From assembly GCA_013076295.1 (NCBI GenBank), contig RQOL01000503.1:1-64000 (forward strand): a stretch of DNA of 64,000 bases, written 5' to 3'. Positions 33,738 through 47,187 of the stretch are shown in pieces. The first letter of the stretch is position 1. Each line of letters opens with the position of its first letter. The notes beneath the pieces were generated by a model. The model was not told where the DNA came from. It saw only the letters and a list, made by a program, of their open reading frames with translations, and searched no databases. The position numbers and the translations under genes were made by a program. The stretch is from Sanderia malayensis. Lineage: Eukaryota > Cnidaria > Scyphozoa > Semaeostomeae > Pelagiidae.

Positions 33738-36700
33738 CAAGAGTAGAAGCTATGATATTTGAGTGAACGAAGAAATGCAGCTTTGTCAAGTGCTTCTTTG
33801 TACGGGTTTCCGAAAATTTGCTCTGACACTGGTCTTAGTTGTAGCTATTTGTGATGATGCTACTCGCAGTAATGACGTTCCGTGATCTTTTGCAGATGAT
33901 ATGCTAACATGATGCAATCTGGCGAGAGAGAGTGTCATTGAAACTGGTGAGTTGAATTTTGCTCTGTTATTGTATAGATGTGCTACGATGGGACTCCCTG
34001 CCGGTTGCTGTAGGGTTTCCAATTGCGCTGGTGACCAGGAGTTACTACTAGAAAGTTCCATCGTGGTATGAAGCATTTTTGAAGTAGCCTTCGTTTACAC
34101 TTACCAACGCCATTGTCATGTAAGATAGTGTAGCAACTTTTTGCTTGCCATTTGTAAGATCTGCGTATCATTTCATCACGATGCAATGATGCAAGTTCGC
34201 CACGTATGTTTGCAAAGCAGAATGCAAATGTGAAAGAAGGAGATTTCAAATTCGATTGCATAACTAATTCTCATATCGAGTGAATGCTAAAAGCCAAGTA
34301 TTAAATACATCTACTGGTAATGTCACGCATACTCCTATCTACCATGCTAATAGTAAGTTACTTATGCAAGAAATGAAACCCTACCCTGTCACCGTGTATT
34401 CTCTCGCGTCCAACTTTCACTTTGCTTTTTCAATTTATCCAAAATGAGTTGATAATTTGTGAAAACTTAGCGATGAAAACTCGCGATTACTGTTTCTCTT
34501 ATGTGCGCTTAGGAAATTGCGAAATTGCATCTGAGTTTCGGACGGCTGTTTATTTCTTATATAGCTATAGCAACATTATTGATCTTACGTCAAAGTGGTG
34601 TTGTTGTGGCTGCGCTAGAAACCGCTGCGTGAAAGTGTCTGGGATTTGTGACGTAACTCTTTCAGAGGAGCTCTCTTGAGTAGTGAAACTTGTAATTGTC
34701 TCTTCCTTTTCTTTCATAGTGTATGATTAAGTGTAAGTAGTGAGGCTTGACACCGATGTTCACTTGAAAGAAGCTTTAAATCGAATTATTTCACTTGGAG
34801 CGATGTGATTGAAAGCTTGCCAGGAGAGTGGGAGGGAGAGAGATGGAGAAAGAAAGTTAAGAAAGTGGTTGTACATAAAGTTTTTAACCTTGCACATTCA
34901 AGGACAGCCCAGAATACAAGACATATTTGCAAGTGTAGAAGCTATGATATTTGAGTTAACGAAGTAATGCAGCTTTGTCAAGTGCTTTTTTGTACGGGTT
35001 TCCGAAAAATTGCTCTGACACTGGTCTTAGTTGCAGCTATTTGTGATGATGCTACTCGCAGTAATGACGTTCCGTGATCTTTTGCAGATGATATTCTAAA
35101 ATGGTGGAATCTGGCGTGAGAGAGTGTCATTGAAAGTGGTGAGTTGAATTCTACTCTGTTATTTTATAGATGTGCTACGATGGGACTCCCTGCCGGTTGC
35201 TGTAGGGTTTCCAGGTGCCCTGCGTGACCAGGAGTTACTACTAGAATGTTCCATCGTGCTATGAGGCATTTTTGAAGTAGCTGTCTTTTACAATTACGAA
35301 TGCGATTGTCATGTAACATAGTGTAGCAATTTCTTGCTGGCCATTTGTAAGTGCTGCGTATCATTTCATCACAATGCAATGATGCAATTTCGGCACGTAT
35401 GTTTGCAAAGCAGAATGGAAATGTGAAAGAAGGAGATTTCATATACGATTGCATAACTAATTCTCATATCGAGTGAATGCTAAAAGCCAAGTATTAAATA
35501 TATCTACTGGTAATGTCACGCATACTCCTATCTACCATGCTAATAGTAAGTTACTTATGCAAGAAATGAAACACTACCCTGTCACCCTGTATTCTTTCGC
35601 GTCCAACTTTCACTTTGCTTTTTCAATTTATCCAAAGTGAGTTGATAAATTGTGTAAAGTTAGCGATGAAAACTCGCGATTACTACCTCTCTTATGTGCG
35701 CTTAGGAAATTGCGAAATTGCATCTGAGTTTCGGACGGCTGTTTATCTCTTATATAGCTATAGCAACATTATTGATCTTACGTCACAGTGGTGTTGTTGT
35801 GGCTGCGCTAGAAACCGCTGCGTGAAAGTGTCTGGGATTTGTGACGTAACTCTTTCAGAGGAGCTCTCTTGAGTAGTGAAACTTGTAACTGTCTTTTCCT
35901 TTTCTTTCATAGTCTATGATTAAGTGTAGGTAGTGAGGCTTGGCCCCTATGTTCACTTGAAAGAAGCTTTAAATCGAATTATTTCACTTGGAGCGATGTG
36001 ATTGAAAGCTTGCCAGGAGAGGGGGAGGGAGAGAGATGAAGAAAGAAAGTTAAGAAAGTGTTTGAACAAAAAGTTGTTAACCTTCCACATTCAAGGACAG
36101 CCCAGAATAGAAGACATATTTGCAAGTGTAGAAGCTATGATATTTGAGTGAACTAAGTAGTGCAGCTTTGTCAAGTGCTTCTTTGTACGGGTTTCCGAAA
36201 AATTGCTCTGACACTGGTCTCAGTTGCAGCTATTTGTGATGATGGTACTCGCGGTAATGACGTTCCGTGATCTTTTGCAGATGATATTCTAAAATGGTGG
36301 AATCTGGCGAGAGAGAGTGTCATTGAAAGTGGTGAGTTGAGTTCTAGTCTGTTATTTTATAGATGTGCTACGATGGGACTCCCTGCCGGTTGCTGTTTGG
36401 TTTCCAGTTGCGCTGCGTGACCAGGAGTTACTACTAGAAAGTTCCATCGTGGTATGAAGCATTTTTGAAGTAGCCTTCGTTTACATATACCAATACCATT
36501 GTCATGTAAGATAGTGTAGCAATTTCTTGCTTGCCATTTGTAAGAGCTGCGTATCATTTCATCACGATGCAATGATGCAATTTCGGCACGTATGTTTGCA
36601 AAGCGGAATGCAAATGTGAAAGAAGGAGATTTCAAATTCGATTGCATAACTAATTGTCATATTGAGTGAATGCTAAAAGCCAAGTATTAAATACATCTAC

Positions 36701-39700
36701 TGGTAATGTCACGCATACTCGTATCTACCATGCTAGTAGTAAGTTACTTATGCAAGAAATGAAACACTACCCTGTCACCCTGTATTCTTTCGCGTCCAAC
36801 TTTCACTTTGCTTTTTCAATTTATCCAAAATGAGTTGATAATTTGTGTAAACTTAGCGATGAAAACTCGCGATTACTGTCTCTCTTATGTGCGCTTAGGA
36901 AATTGCGAAACTGCATCTGAGTTTCGGACGGCTGTTCATTTCTTATATAGCTATAGCAACATTATTGATCTTACGTCACAGTGGTGTTGTTGTGGCTGCG
37001 CTAGAAACCGCTGCGTGAAAGTGTCTGGGATTTGTGAGGTAACACTTTCAGAGGAGCTCTCTTGAGTAGTGAAACTAGTAACTGCCTTTTCCTTTTCTTT
37101 CATAGTCTATGATTAAGTGTAGGTAGTGAGGCTTGACCCCTAAGGTCACTTGAAAGAAGCTTTGAATCGAGTTGTTTCACATGGAGCCATGTGATTGAAA
37201 GCTTGCCAGGAAAGTGGGAGGGAGAGAGATGGAGAAAGAAAGTTAAGAAAGTGGTTGTAAATAATGTTGTTAACCTTGCACATTCAAGGACAGCCCAGAA
37301 TACAAGACATATTTGCAAGTGTAGAAGCTATGATATTTGTGTGAAAAAAGTAGTGCAGCTTTGTCAAGTGCTTCTGTGTACGGGTTTCAGAAAAAATGCT
37401 CTGACACTGGTCTTAGTTGCAGCTATTTGTGATGATGCTACTCGCAGTAATGACGTTCCGTGATCTTTTGCAGATGATATGCTAAAATGGTGGAATCTGG
37501 CGAAAGAGAGTGTCATTGAAAGTGGTGAGTTGAATTCTACTCTCTTATTTTATAAAAGTGCTACGTTGGGGTTCCCTGCCGGTTGCTGTTTGGTTTCCAG
37601 TTGCGCTGCGTGATCAGGAGTTGCTACTAGAAAGTTCCATCGTGCTAAGAAGCATTTTTGAAGTAGCCTTCTCTTACACTTACCAATGTGAATGTCAAAT
37701 AACATAGTGTAGTAATTTATTGCGTGCCATTTGTAAGAGCCGCGTATCTTTTCATCACCATGCAATGATGCCAGTTTGCCATAACAATTTGCAAAACAGA
37801 ATGCAAATGTGAAAGAAGGAGATTTCAAATTCGATTACATAACTAATTCTCATATCGAGTGAATGCTAAAAACCAAGTATTAAATACATCTACTGGTAAT
37901 GTCCCGCATACTCCTATCTACCATGCTAATAGTAAGTTACTTATGCAAGAAATGAAACACTACCCTGTCACCCTGTATTCTATCTCGTCCAACTTTCACT
38001 TTGCTTTTTCAACTTATCCAAAATGAGTTGATAATTTGTGTAAACTTAGCGATGAAAACTCGCGATTACTGTCTCTATTATGTGCGCTTAGGAAATTGCG
38101 AAATTGCATCTGAGTTTCGGACGGCTGATTATTTCTTATATAGCTATAGCAACATTATTGATCTTACGTCACAGTGATGAAGTTGTGGCTGCGCTAGAAG
38201 CCGCTGCCTGAAAGTGTCTGGGATTTGTGACGTAACTCTTTCAGGGGATCTCTCTTGAGTAGTGAAACTTGTAAATGTCCTTTCCTTTTCTTTGATAGTC
38301 TATGATTACGTGTGAGTGGTGAGGCTTGGCCCCTTGTTCATTTGAAAGAAGCTTTGAATCGAGTTGTTTCACTCTGGAGCGATATGATCAAAAACTTGCC
38401 AGGAAAGTGGGGGGAGAGAGATGGAGAGAAAAAGTTAAGAAAGTGGTTGTACATAAAGTTGTTAACCTTACACATTCAAGGACAGCCCAGAATACAAGAC
38501 ATATTTGCAAGTGCAGAAGCTATGTTATTTGTGTGAACAAAGTAGTGCAGCTTTGTCAAGTGCTTCTGTGTACGGGTTTCCGATTAATTGCTCTGACACT
38601 GGTCTTAGTTGCAGCAATTTGTGATGATGCTACTCGCAGTAATGACGTTCCGTGATCTTTTGCAGATGATATTCTAAAATGGTGGAATCTGGCGTGAGAG
38701 AGTGTAATTGAAAGTGTTGAGTTGAATTCTACTCTGTTACTTTATAGATGTGCTACGATGGGACTCCCTGCCGGTTGCTGTAGGGTTTCCAGTTGCGCTG
38801 CGTGACCAGTAGTTACTACTAGAATGTTCCATCGTGCTATGAGGCATTTTTGAAGTAGCTTTCTTTTACAATTACGACTGCGATTGTCATGTAACATAGT
38901 GTAGCAATTTCTTGCTGGCCATTTGTAAGAGCTGCGTATCATTTCATCACAATGCAATGATGCAATTTCGGCACGTATGTTTGCAAAGCAGAATGGAAAT
39001 GTGAAAGAAGGAGGTTTCATATACGATTGCATAACTAATTCTCATATCGAGTGAATGCTAAAAGCCAAGTATTAAATATATCTACTGGTAATGTCACGCA
39101 TACTCCTATCTACCATGCTAATAGTAAGTTACTTATGCAAGAAATGAAACACTACCCTGTCACCCTGTATTCTTTCGCGTACAACTTTCACTTTGCTTTT
39201 TCAATTTATCCAAAGTGAGTTGATAAATTGTGTAAAGTTAGCGATGAAAACTCGCGATTACTACCTCTCTTATGTGCGCTTTGGAAATTGCGAAATTGCA
39301 TCTGAGTTTCGGACGGCTGTTTATCTCTTATATAGCTATAGCAACATTATTGATCTTACGTCACAGTGGTGTTGTTGTGGCTGCGCTAGAAACCGCTGCG
39401 TGAAAGTGTCTGGGATTTGTGACGTAACTCTTTCAGAGGAGCTCTCTTGAGTAGTGAAACTTGTAACTGTCTTTTCCTTTTCTTTCATAGTCTATGATTA
39501 AGTGTAGGTAGTGAGGCTTGGCCCCTATGTTCACTTGAAAGAAGCTTTAAATTGAATTATTTCACTTGGAGCGATGTGATTGAAAGCTTGCCAGGAGAGT
39601 GGGAGGGAGAGAGATGGAGAAAGAAAGTTAAGAAAGTGGTTGTACATAAAGTTGTTAAGCTTGCACATTGAAGGACAGCCCAGAGTACAAAATGTATTTG

Positions 39701-39704
39701 CAAG

Positions 39705-40063
39705 TGTGCATAATAAACGTACCCCCCCCCCGCTTATTAATTTTTGAAAATTTTCCCTAGCCCCCCGGAGCTTATTATGATCCCCCCGCTTGTTGTTTTT
39801 TGGCAATTCAAATTTGTGAATTTCTTGTTTTGCACTGCTTTGTAATAAAAGTGTTGGGTTTTGTATGAAGTTGTGAGCCCGTGACATGGAAATCTGTTTA
39901 AAACATCGAAAAATATGACTTGTTAGTACTGTGCATGATAGCCCTCCTGTTTGTTATTCAAGGAGATTCAGACCCTCCGTTTATTTTGACCCCCCCGCTA
40001 AGTAGTTTTTTGCAATTTGTCCCACCCCCCTGCTTATTTTGACCCCCCCTTTTATTATGCACA
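39705..40063. mobile_element. MITE in satellite unit, copy 3
   Basis: 359 bp, again at the identical unit position, with CAAG at 39701-39704 and 40064-40067. C runs are shorter and a few substitutions are present (for example GTTTATT preceded by fewer C, TTGTTGTTTT for TATTGTTTT). Confidence 0.88.
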
Positions 40064-43000
40064 CAAGAGTAGAAGCTATGATATTTGAGTGAACGAAGAA
40101 ATGCAGCTTTGTCAAGTGCTTCTTTGTACGGGTTTCCGAAAATTTGCTCTGACACTGGTCTTAGTTGTAGCTATTTGTGATGATGCTACTCGCAGTAATG
40201 ACGTTCCGTGATCTTTTGCAGATGATATGCTAACATGATGCAATCTGGCGAGAGAGAGTGTCATTGAAACTGGTGAGTTGAATTTTGCTCTGTTATTGTA
40301 TAGATGTGCTACGATGGGACTCCCTGCCGGTTGCTGTAGGGTTTCCAATTGCGCTGGTGACCAGGAGTAACTACTAGAAAGTTCCATCGTGGTATGAAGC
40401 ATTTTTGAAGTAGCCCTCGTTTACACTTACCAATGCCATTGTCATGTAAGATAGTGTAGCAACTTTTTGCTTGCCATTTGTAAGATGTGCGTATCATTTC
40501 ATCACGATGCAATGATGCAATTTCGCCACGTATGTTTGCAAAGCAGAATGCAAATGTGAAAGAAGGAGATTTCAAATTCGATTGCATAACTAATTCTCAT
40601 ATCGAGTGAATGCTAAAATCCAAGTATTAAATACATCTACTGGTAATGTCACGCATACTCCTATCTACCATGCTAATAGTAAGTTACTTCTGCAAGAAAT
40701 GAAACCCTACCCTGTCACCGTGTATTCTCTCGCGTCCAACTTTCACTTTGCTTTTTCAATTTATCCAAAATGAGTTGATAATTTGTGTAAATTTAGCGAC
40801 GAAAACTCGCGATTACTGTCTCTCTTATGTGCGCTTAGGAAATTGCGAAATTGCATCTGAGTTTCGGACGGCTGTTTATTTCTTATACAGCTATAGCAAC
40901 ATTATTGATCTTACGTCACAGTGGTGTTGTTGTGGCTGCGCTAGAAACCGCTGCGTGAAAGTGTCTGGGATTTGTGACGTAACTCTTTCAGAGGAGCTCT
41001 CTTGAGTAGTGAAACTTGTAACTGCCTTTTCCTTTTCTTTCATAGTCTATGATTAAGTGTAGGTAGTGAGGCTTGACACCTATGGTCACTTGAAAGAAGC
41101 TTTGAATCGAGTTGTTTCACTTGGAGCGATGTGATTGAAAGCTTGCCAGGAAAGTGGGAGGGAGAGAGATGCAGAAAGAAAGTTTAGAAAGTGGTTGTAA
41201 ATAATGTTGTTAACCTTGCACATTCAAGGACAGCCCAGAATACAAGAGATATTTGCAAGTGTAGAAGCTATGATATTTGTGTGAAAAAAGTAGTGCAGCT
41301 TTGTCAAGTGCTTCTGTGTACGGGTTTCAGAAAAAATGCTCTGACACTGGTCTTAGTTGCAGCTATTTGTGATGATGCTACTCGCAGTAATGACGTTCCG
41401 TGATCTTTTGCAGATGATATGCTAAAATGGTGGAATCTGGCGAAAGAGAGTGTCATTGAAAGTGGTGAGTTGAATTCTACTCTCTTATTTTATAAAAGTG
41501 CTACGTTGGGGTTCCCTGCCGGTTGCTGTTTGGTTTCCAGTTGCGCTGCGTGATCAGGAGTTGCTACTAGAAAGTTCCATCGTGCTAAGAAGCATTTTTG
41601 AAGTAGCCTTCTTTTACACTTACCAATGTGAATGTCAAATAACATAGTGTAGTAATTTATTGCGTGCCATTTGTAAGAGCCGCGTATCTTTTCATCACCA
41701 TGCAATGATGCCAGTTTGCCATAACAATTTGCAAAACAGAATGCAAATGTGAAAGAAGGAGATTTCAAATTCGATTACATAACTAATTCTCATATCGAGT
41801 GAATGCTAAAAGCCAAGTATTAAATACATCTACTGGTAATGTCCCGCATACTCCTATCTACCATGCTAATAGTAAGTTACTTATGCAAGAAATGAAACAC
41901 TACCCTGTCACCCTGTATTCTATCTCGTCCAACTTTCACTTTGCTTTTTCAACTTATCCAAAATGAGTTGATAATTTGTGTAAACTTAGCGATGAAAACT
42001 CGCGATTACTGTCTCTATTATGTGCGCTTAGGAAATTGCGAAATTGCATCTGAGTTTCGGACGGCTGATTATTTCTTATATAGCTATAGCAACATTATTG
42101 ATCCTACGTCACAGTGGTGTTGTTGTGGCTGCGCTAGAAACCGCTGTGTGAAAGTGTCTGTGATTTGTGACGTAACTCTTTCAGAGGAGCTCTCTTCAGT
42201 AGTGAAACTTGTAAGTGCCTTTTCTTTTTCTCTCATTGTCTATGATTAAGTGTAGGTAGTGAGGCTTGACCCCTATGGTCACTTGAAAGAAGCTTTGAAT
42301 CGAGTTGTTTCACATGGAGCGATGTGATTGAAAGCTTGCCAGTAGAGTGGGAGGGAGAGAAGTGGAAAAAGAAAGTTAAGAAAGTGGTTGTACATAAAGT
42401 TGCTGAACTTGCACATTCAAGGACAGCCCAGAATACAAGATATATTTGCAAGTGTAGAAGCTGAGATATTTGTTTGAACAAAATAGTGCAGCTTTGTCAA
42501 GTGCTTCTGTGTACGGGTTTCCGATTAATTGCTCTGACACTGGTCTTAGTTGCAGCTAATTGTGGTGATGCTACTCGCAGTAAAGACGCGCCGTGTTCTT
42601 TTGCAGATGATATGCTAACATGATGCAATCTGGCGAGAGAGAGAGTGTCATTGAATGGTGAGTTGAATTTTACTCTGTTATTGTATAGTTGTGCTATGAT
42701 GCGACTCCCTGTCGGTTGCTGTAGGGTTTCCAGTTGCGCTGCGTGACCAGTAGTTACTACTAGTATGTTCCATCGTGCTATGAGGCATTTTTGAAGCAGC
42801 TTTCTTTTACAATTACGAATGCGATTGTCATGTAACATAGTGTAGCAATTTCTTGCTTGCCATTTGTAAGAGCTGCGTATCATTTCATAACAATGCAATG
42901 ATGCAATTTCGGCACGTATGTTTGCAAAGCAGAATGCAAATGTGAAAGAAGGAGATTTCAAATTCGATTGCATAACTAAATCTCATATCGAGTGAATGTT

Positions 43001-46000
43001 AAAAGCCAAGTATTAAATATATCTACTGGTAATGTCACGCATACTCCTATCTACCATGCTAATAGTAAGTTACTTATGCAAGAAATTAAACACTACCCTG
43101 TCACCCTGTATTCTCTCGCGTCCAACTTTCACTTTGCTTTTTAAATTTATCCAAAATGAGTTGATAATTTGTGAAAACTTAGCGATGAAAACTCGCGATT
43201 ACTGTTTCTTTTATGTGCGCTTAGGATATTGCGAAATTGCATCTGAGTTTCGGACGGCTGTTTATTTTTTATATAGCTATAGCAACATTATTGATTTTAC
43301 GTCAAAGTGGTGTTGTTGTGGCTGCGCTAGAAACCGCTGCGTGAAAGTGTCTGGGATTTGTGACGTAACTCTTTCAGGGGATCTCTTTTGAGTAGTGAAA
43401 CTTGTAAATGTCCTTTCCTTTTCTTTCATAGTCTATGATTACGTGTGAGTAGTGAGGCTTGGCCCCTTGTTCATTTGAAAGAAGCTTTGAATCGAGTTGT
43501 TTCACTCTGGAGCGATATGATCAAAAACTTGCCAGGAAAGTGGGGGGAGAGAGATGAAGAGAAAAAGTTAAGAAAGTGGTTGTACATAAAGTTGTTAACC
43601 TTGCACATTCAAGGACAGCCCAGAATAGAAGACATATTTGCAAGTGTAGAAGCTATGATATTTGAGTGAACGAAGTAGTGCAGCTTTGTCAAGTGCTCCT
43701 GTGTACTGGCTTCTGAATAAATGCTCTGACACTGATCTTAGTTGTAGCTTTTTGTGATGATGCTACTCGCAGTAATGACGCTCCATGATCTTTCGCAGAT
43801 GATATGGTAAAATGATGGAATCTGGCGAGAGAGAGTGTCATTGAAAGTGGTGAGTTGAATTCTACTCTGTTATTTTATAGATGTGCTACGATGGGACTCC
43901 CTGCCGGTTGCTGTAGGGTTTCCAGTTGCGCTACGTGACCAGGAGTTACTACTAGAAAGTTCCATCTTGGTATGAGGCATTTTTGAACTAGCCTTCGTTT
44001 ACACTTACCAATGGCATTGTCATCTAAGATAGTGTAGCAACTTTTTGCGTGCCATTTGTAGAAGCTGCGCATTATTTCATCAGGAAGCCATGATGCAATT
44101 TGCCATGCATGTTTGCAAAGCAGAATGCAAATGTAAAAGAAGGAGATTTCAAATTCGATTGCATAACTAATTCTCATATCGAGTGAATGCTAAAAGCCAA
44201 GTATAAAATACATCTACTGGTAATGTCACACATACTCCTACCCACCATGCTAATAGTAAGTTACTTATGCAAGGAATGAAAAACTACCCTGTCACCCTGT
44301 ATTCTATCTCGTCCAACTTTCACTTTGCTTTTTCAATTTATCCAAAGTGAGTTGATAAATTGTGTAAAGTTAGCGATGAAAACTCGCGATTACTACCTCT
44401 CTTATGTGCGCTTAGGAAATTGCGAAATTGCATCTGAGTTTCGGACGGCTGTTTATCTCTTATATAGCTATAGCAACATTATTGATCTTACGTCACAGTG
44501 GTGTTGTTGTGGCTGCGCTAGAAACCGCTGTGTGAAAGTGTCTGGGATTTGTGACGTAACTCTTTCAGAGGAGCTCTCTTGAGTAGTGAAACTTGTAAGT
44601 GCCTTTTCCTTTTCTTTCATTGTCTATGATTAAGTGTAGGTAGTGAGGCTTGACCCCTATGGTCACTTGAAAGAAGCTTTGAATCGAGTTGTTTCACATG
44701 GAGCGATGTGATTGAAAGCTTGCCAGTAGAGTGGGAGGGAGAGAAGTGGAGAAAGAAAGTTAAGAAAGTGGTTGTACATAAAGTTGTTGAACTTGCACAT
44801 TCAAGGACAGCCCAGAATACAAGACATATTTGCAAGTGTAGAAGCTATGATATTTGAGTGAACAAAGTGGTGCAGCTTTGTCAAGTGCTTCTTTGTACGG
44901 GTTTCCGATTAATTGCTCTGACACTGGTCTTAGTTGCAGCTAATTGTGGTGATGCTACTCGCAGTAAAGACGCTCCATGTTCTTTTGCAGATGATATGCT
45001 AACATGATGCAATCTGGCGAGAGAGAGAGTGTCATTGAATGGTGAGTTGAATTTTACTCTGTTATTGTATAGATGTGCTATGATGCGACTCCCTGTCGGT
45101 TGCTGTAGGGTTTCCAGTTGCGCTGCGTGACCAGTAGTTACTACTAGTATGTTCCATCCTGCTATGAGGCATTTTTGAAGCAGCTTTCTTTTACAATTAC
45201 GAATGCGATTGTCATGTAACATAGTGTAGCAATTTCTTGCTTGCCATTTGTAAGAGCTGCGTATCATTTCATAACAATGCAATGATGCAATTTCGGCACG
45301 TATGTTTGCAAAGCAGAATGCAAATGTGAAAGAAGGAGATTTCAAATTCGATTGCATAACTAAATCTCATATCGAGTGAATGTTAAAAGCCAAGTATTAA
45401 ATATATCTACTGGTAATGTCACGCATACTCCTATCTACCATGCTAATATTAAGTTACTTATGCAAGAAATTAAACACTACCCTGTCACCCTGTATTCTCT
45501 CGCGCCCAACTTTCACTTTGCTTTTTCAATTTATCCAAAATGAGTTGATAATTTGTGAAAACTTAGCGATGAAAACTCGCGATTACTGTTTCTCTTATGT
45601 GGGCTTAGGAAATTGCGAAATTGCATCTGAGTTTCGGACGGCTGTTTATCTCTTTTATAGCTATAGCAACATTATTGATCTTACGTCACAGTGGTGAAGT
45701 TGTGGCTGCGCTAGAAACCGCTGCCTGAAAGTGTCTGGGTTTTGTGACATAACTCTTTCAGGGGATCTCTCTTGAGTAGTGAAACTTGTAAATGTCCTTT
45801 CCTTTTCTTTCATAGTCTATGATTACGTGTGAGTAGTGAGGCTTTGGCCCCTTGTTCATTTGAAAGAAGCTTTGAATCGAGTTGTTTCACTCTGGAGCGA
45901 TATGATCAACAACTTGCCAGGAAAGTGGGGGGAGAGAGATGGAGAGAAAAAGTTAAGAAAGTGGTTGTACATAAAGTTGTTAACCTTGCACATTCAAGGA

Positions 46001-46912
46001 CAGCCCAGAATACAAGACATATTTGCAAGTGCAGAAGCTATGTTATTTGTGTGAACAAAGTAGTGCAGCTTTGTCAAGTGCTTCTGTGTACGGGTTTCCG
46101 ATTAATTGCTCTGACACTGGTCTTAGTTGCAGCAATTTGTGATGATGCTACTCGCAGTAATGACGTTCCGTGATCTTTTGCAGATGATATTCTAAAATGG
46201 TGGAATCTGGCGTGAGAGAGTGTAATTGAAAGTGTTGAGTTGAATTCTACTCTGTTATTTTATAGATGTGCTACGATGGGACTCCCTGCCGGTTGCTGTA
46301 GGGTTTCCAGTTGCGCTGCGTGACCAGTAGTTACTACTAGAATGTTCCATCGTGCTATGAGGCATTTTTGAAGTAGCATTCTTTTACAATAACGAATGCG
46401 ATTGTCATGTAACATAGTGTAGCAATTTCTTGCTGGCCATTTGTAAGAGCTGCGTATCATTTCATCACAATGCAATGATGCAATTTCGGCACGTATGTTT
46501 GCAAAGCAGAATGGAAATGTGAAAGAAGGAGATTTCATATACGATTGCATAACTAATTCTCATATCGAGTGAATGCTAAAAGCCAAGTACCAAATGCATC
46601 TACTTGTAATGTCAGGCATACTCCTATCTACCATGCCAATAGTAAGTTACTTATGCAAGAAATGAAAAACTACCCTGTCACTCTGTACTCCATCTCGTTC
46701 AACTTTCACTTTGCCTTTTCAATTTATCCAAAATGAGTTGACAAATTGTGTAAGTTTAGCGATGAAAACTCGCGAATACTGTCTCTCTTATGTGCGCTTA
46801 GGAAATTGCGAAATTGCAACTGAGTTTCGGACGGCTGTTTATTTCTTATATAGCTAGCTATAGCAACATTATTGATCTTACGTCACAGTGGTGTTGTTGT
46901 GGCTGCGCTGGA

Positions 46913-47187
46913 AATCTCGATCAAAAGCTCTTCGACGCCAATTTCCCAATTCACCAATTCACTGAACAAGCACAAGGAGAGCACAACTACATCGGTATCC
47001 ACGGTGCGCAAGGTAACTTTCCTATGACCGCAGTGAGCAGCGTGTTCTTGCATTCTTGTATCAACTTCCTCATGATTGCAAGGTGCCAATCCTTATGTGT
47101 TGATGTCACTGGATACGCGTACTTCTTTACGCGTGTCCTTGTGCTTCTTCAGTGAGTTGGGCGTCGAAGAGCTTTGGATCGAGATTG
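46913..47187. repeat. Inverted duplication at the array edge
   Basis: The arm at about 46913-47008 is the reverse complement of the arm at about 47105-47187. Shared pieces are AATCTCGATC, AAGCTCTTCGACGCC, TCACTGAA and AAGCACAAGGA. The left arm abuts the last satellite unit. Both arms encode the same part of one protein, the left on the minus strand and the right on the plus strand. Confidence 0.85.
46915..47089 (-). pseudogene. Fragment of a cnidarian-type orphan protein, inverted piece
   Basis: The minus strand encodes CNHEEVDTRMQEHAAHCGHR and then TLRTVDTDVVVLSLCLFSEL and a GVEEL.IEI stretch. It runs into satellite sequence at 46914. I know these motifs (HEEADTR, RTVDTDVVVLA) from a large family of uncharacterised proteins abundant in cnidarians and other invertebrates, where they come just before the block encoded on the plus strand next door. 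It is the upstream half of the same gene, flipped. Function unknown. Confidence 0.75.

Larger units (their letters stand above)
27505..46914 (+). repeat. Satellite array, 1,193-bp unit, ~14.4 copies
   Basis: The TTGCTTTTTCAATTTATCC landmark recurs at 27780, 28973, 30532, 32864, 34422, 35615, 36808, 38001, 39193, 40748, 41941, 43134, 44325, 45518 and 46711. Spacing is 1,191-1,193 bp except where an insertion adds 362-366 bp (three MITEs) or 1,139 bp (one transposon). Units look very similar to one another by eye. Each holds a TATATAG(C)TATAG block, then TTACGTCA and, about 65 bp on, its reverse complement TGACGTAA. Short open frames on both strands (about 85 codons plus, 96 codons minus) recur only because the units are alike. 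They mostly start at TTG rather than ATG and resemble no family I know. The left edge is near ATTCGTAACAGCTGCG; the right edge is GGCTGCGCT followed by unrelated sequence. Confidence 0.95.

Noticed and set aside
27780..46717. Recurrent ~85-codon plus-strand and ~96-codon minus-strand open frames in each satellite unit
   Set aside because: They recur because the units are nearly identical. They mostly begin at TTG rather than ATG, show no known domain, and several units have them broken. Not annotated as genes.
27505..46914. CRISPR-like or rDNA interpretation of the array
   Set aside because: The 1.2-kb unit has no spacer structure, and no rRNA or 5S sequence is present.
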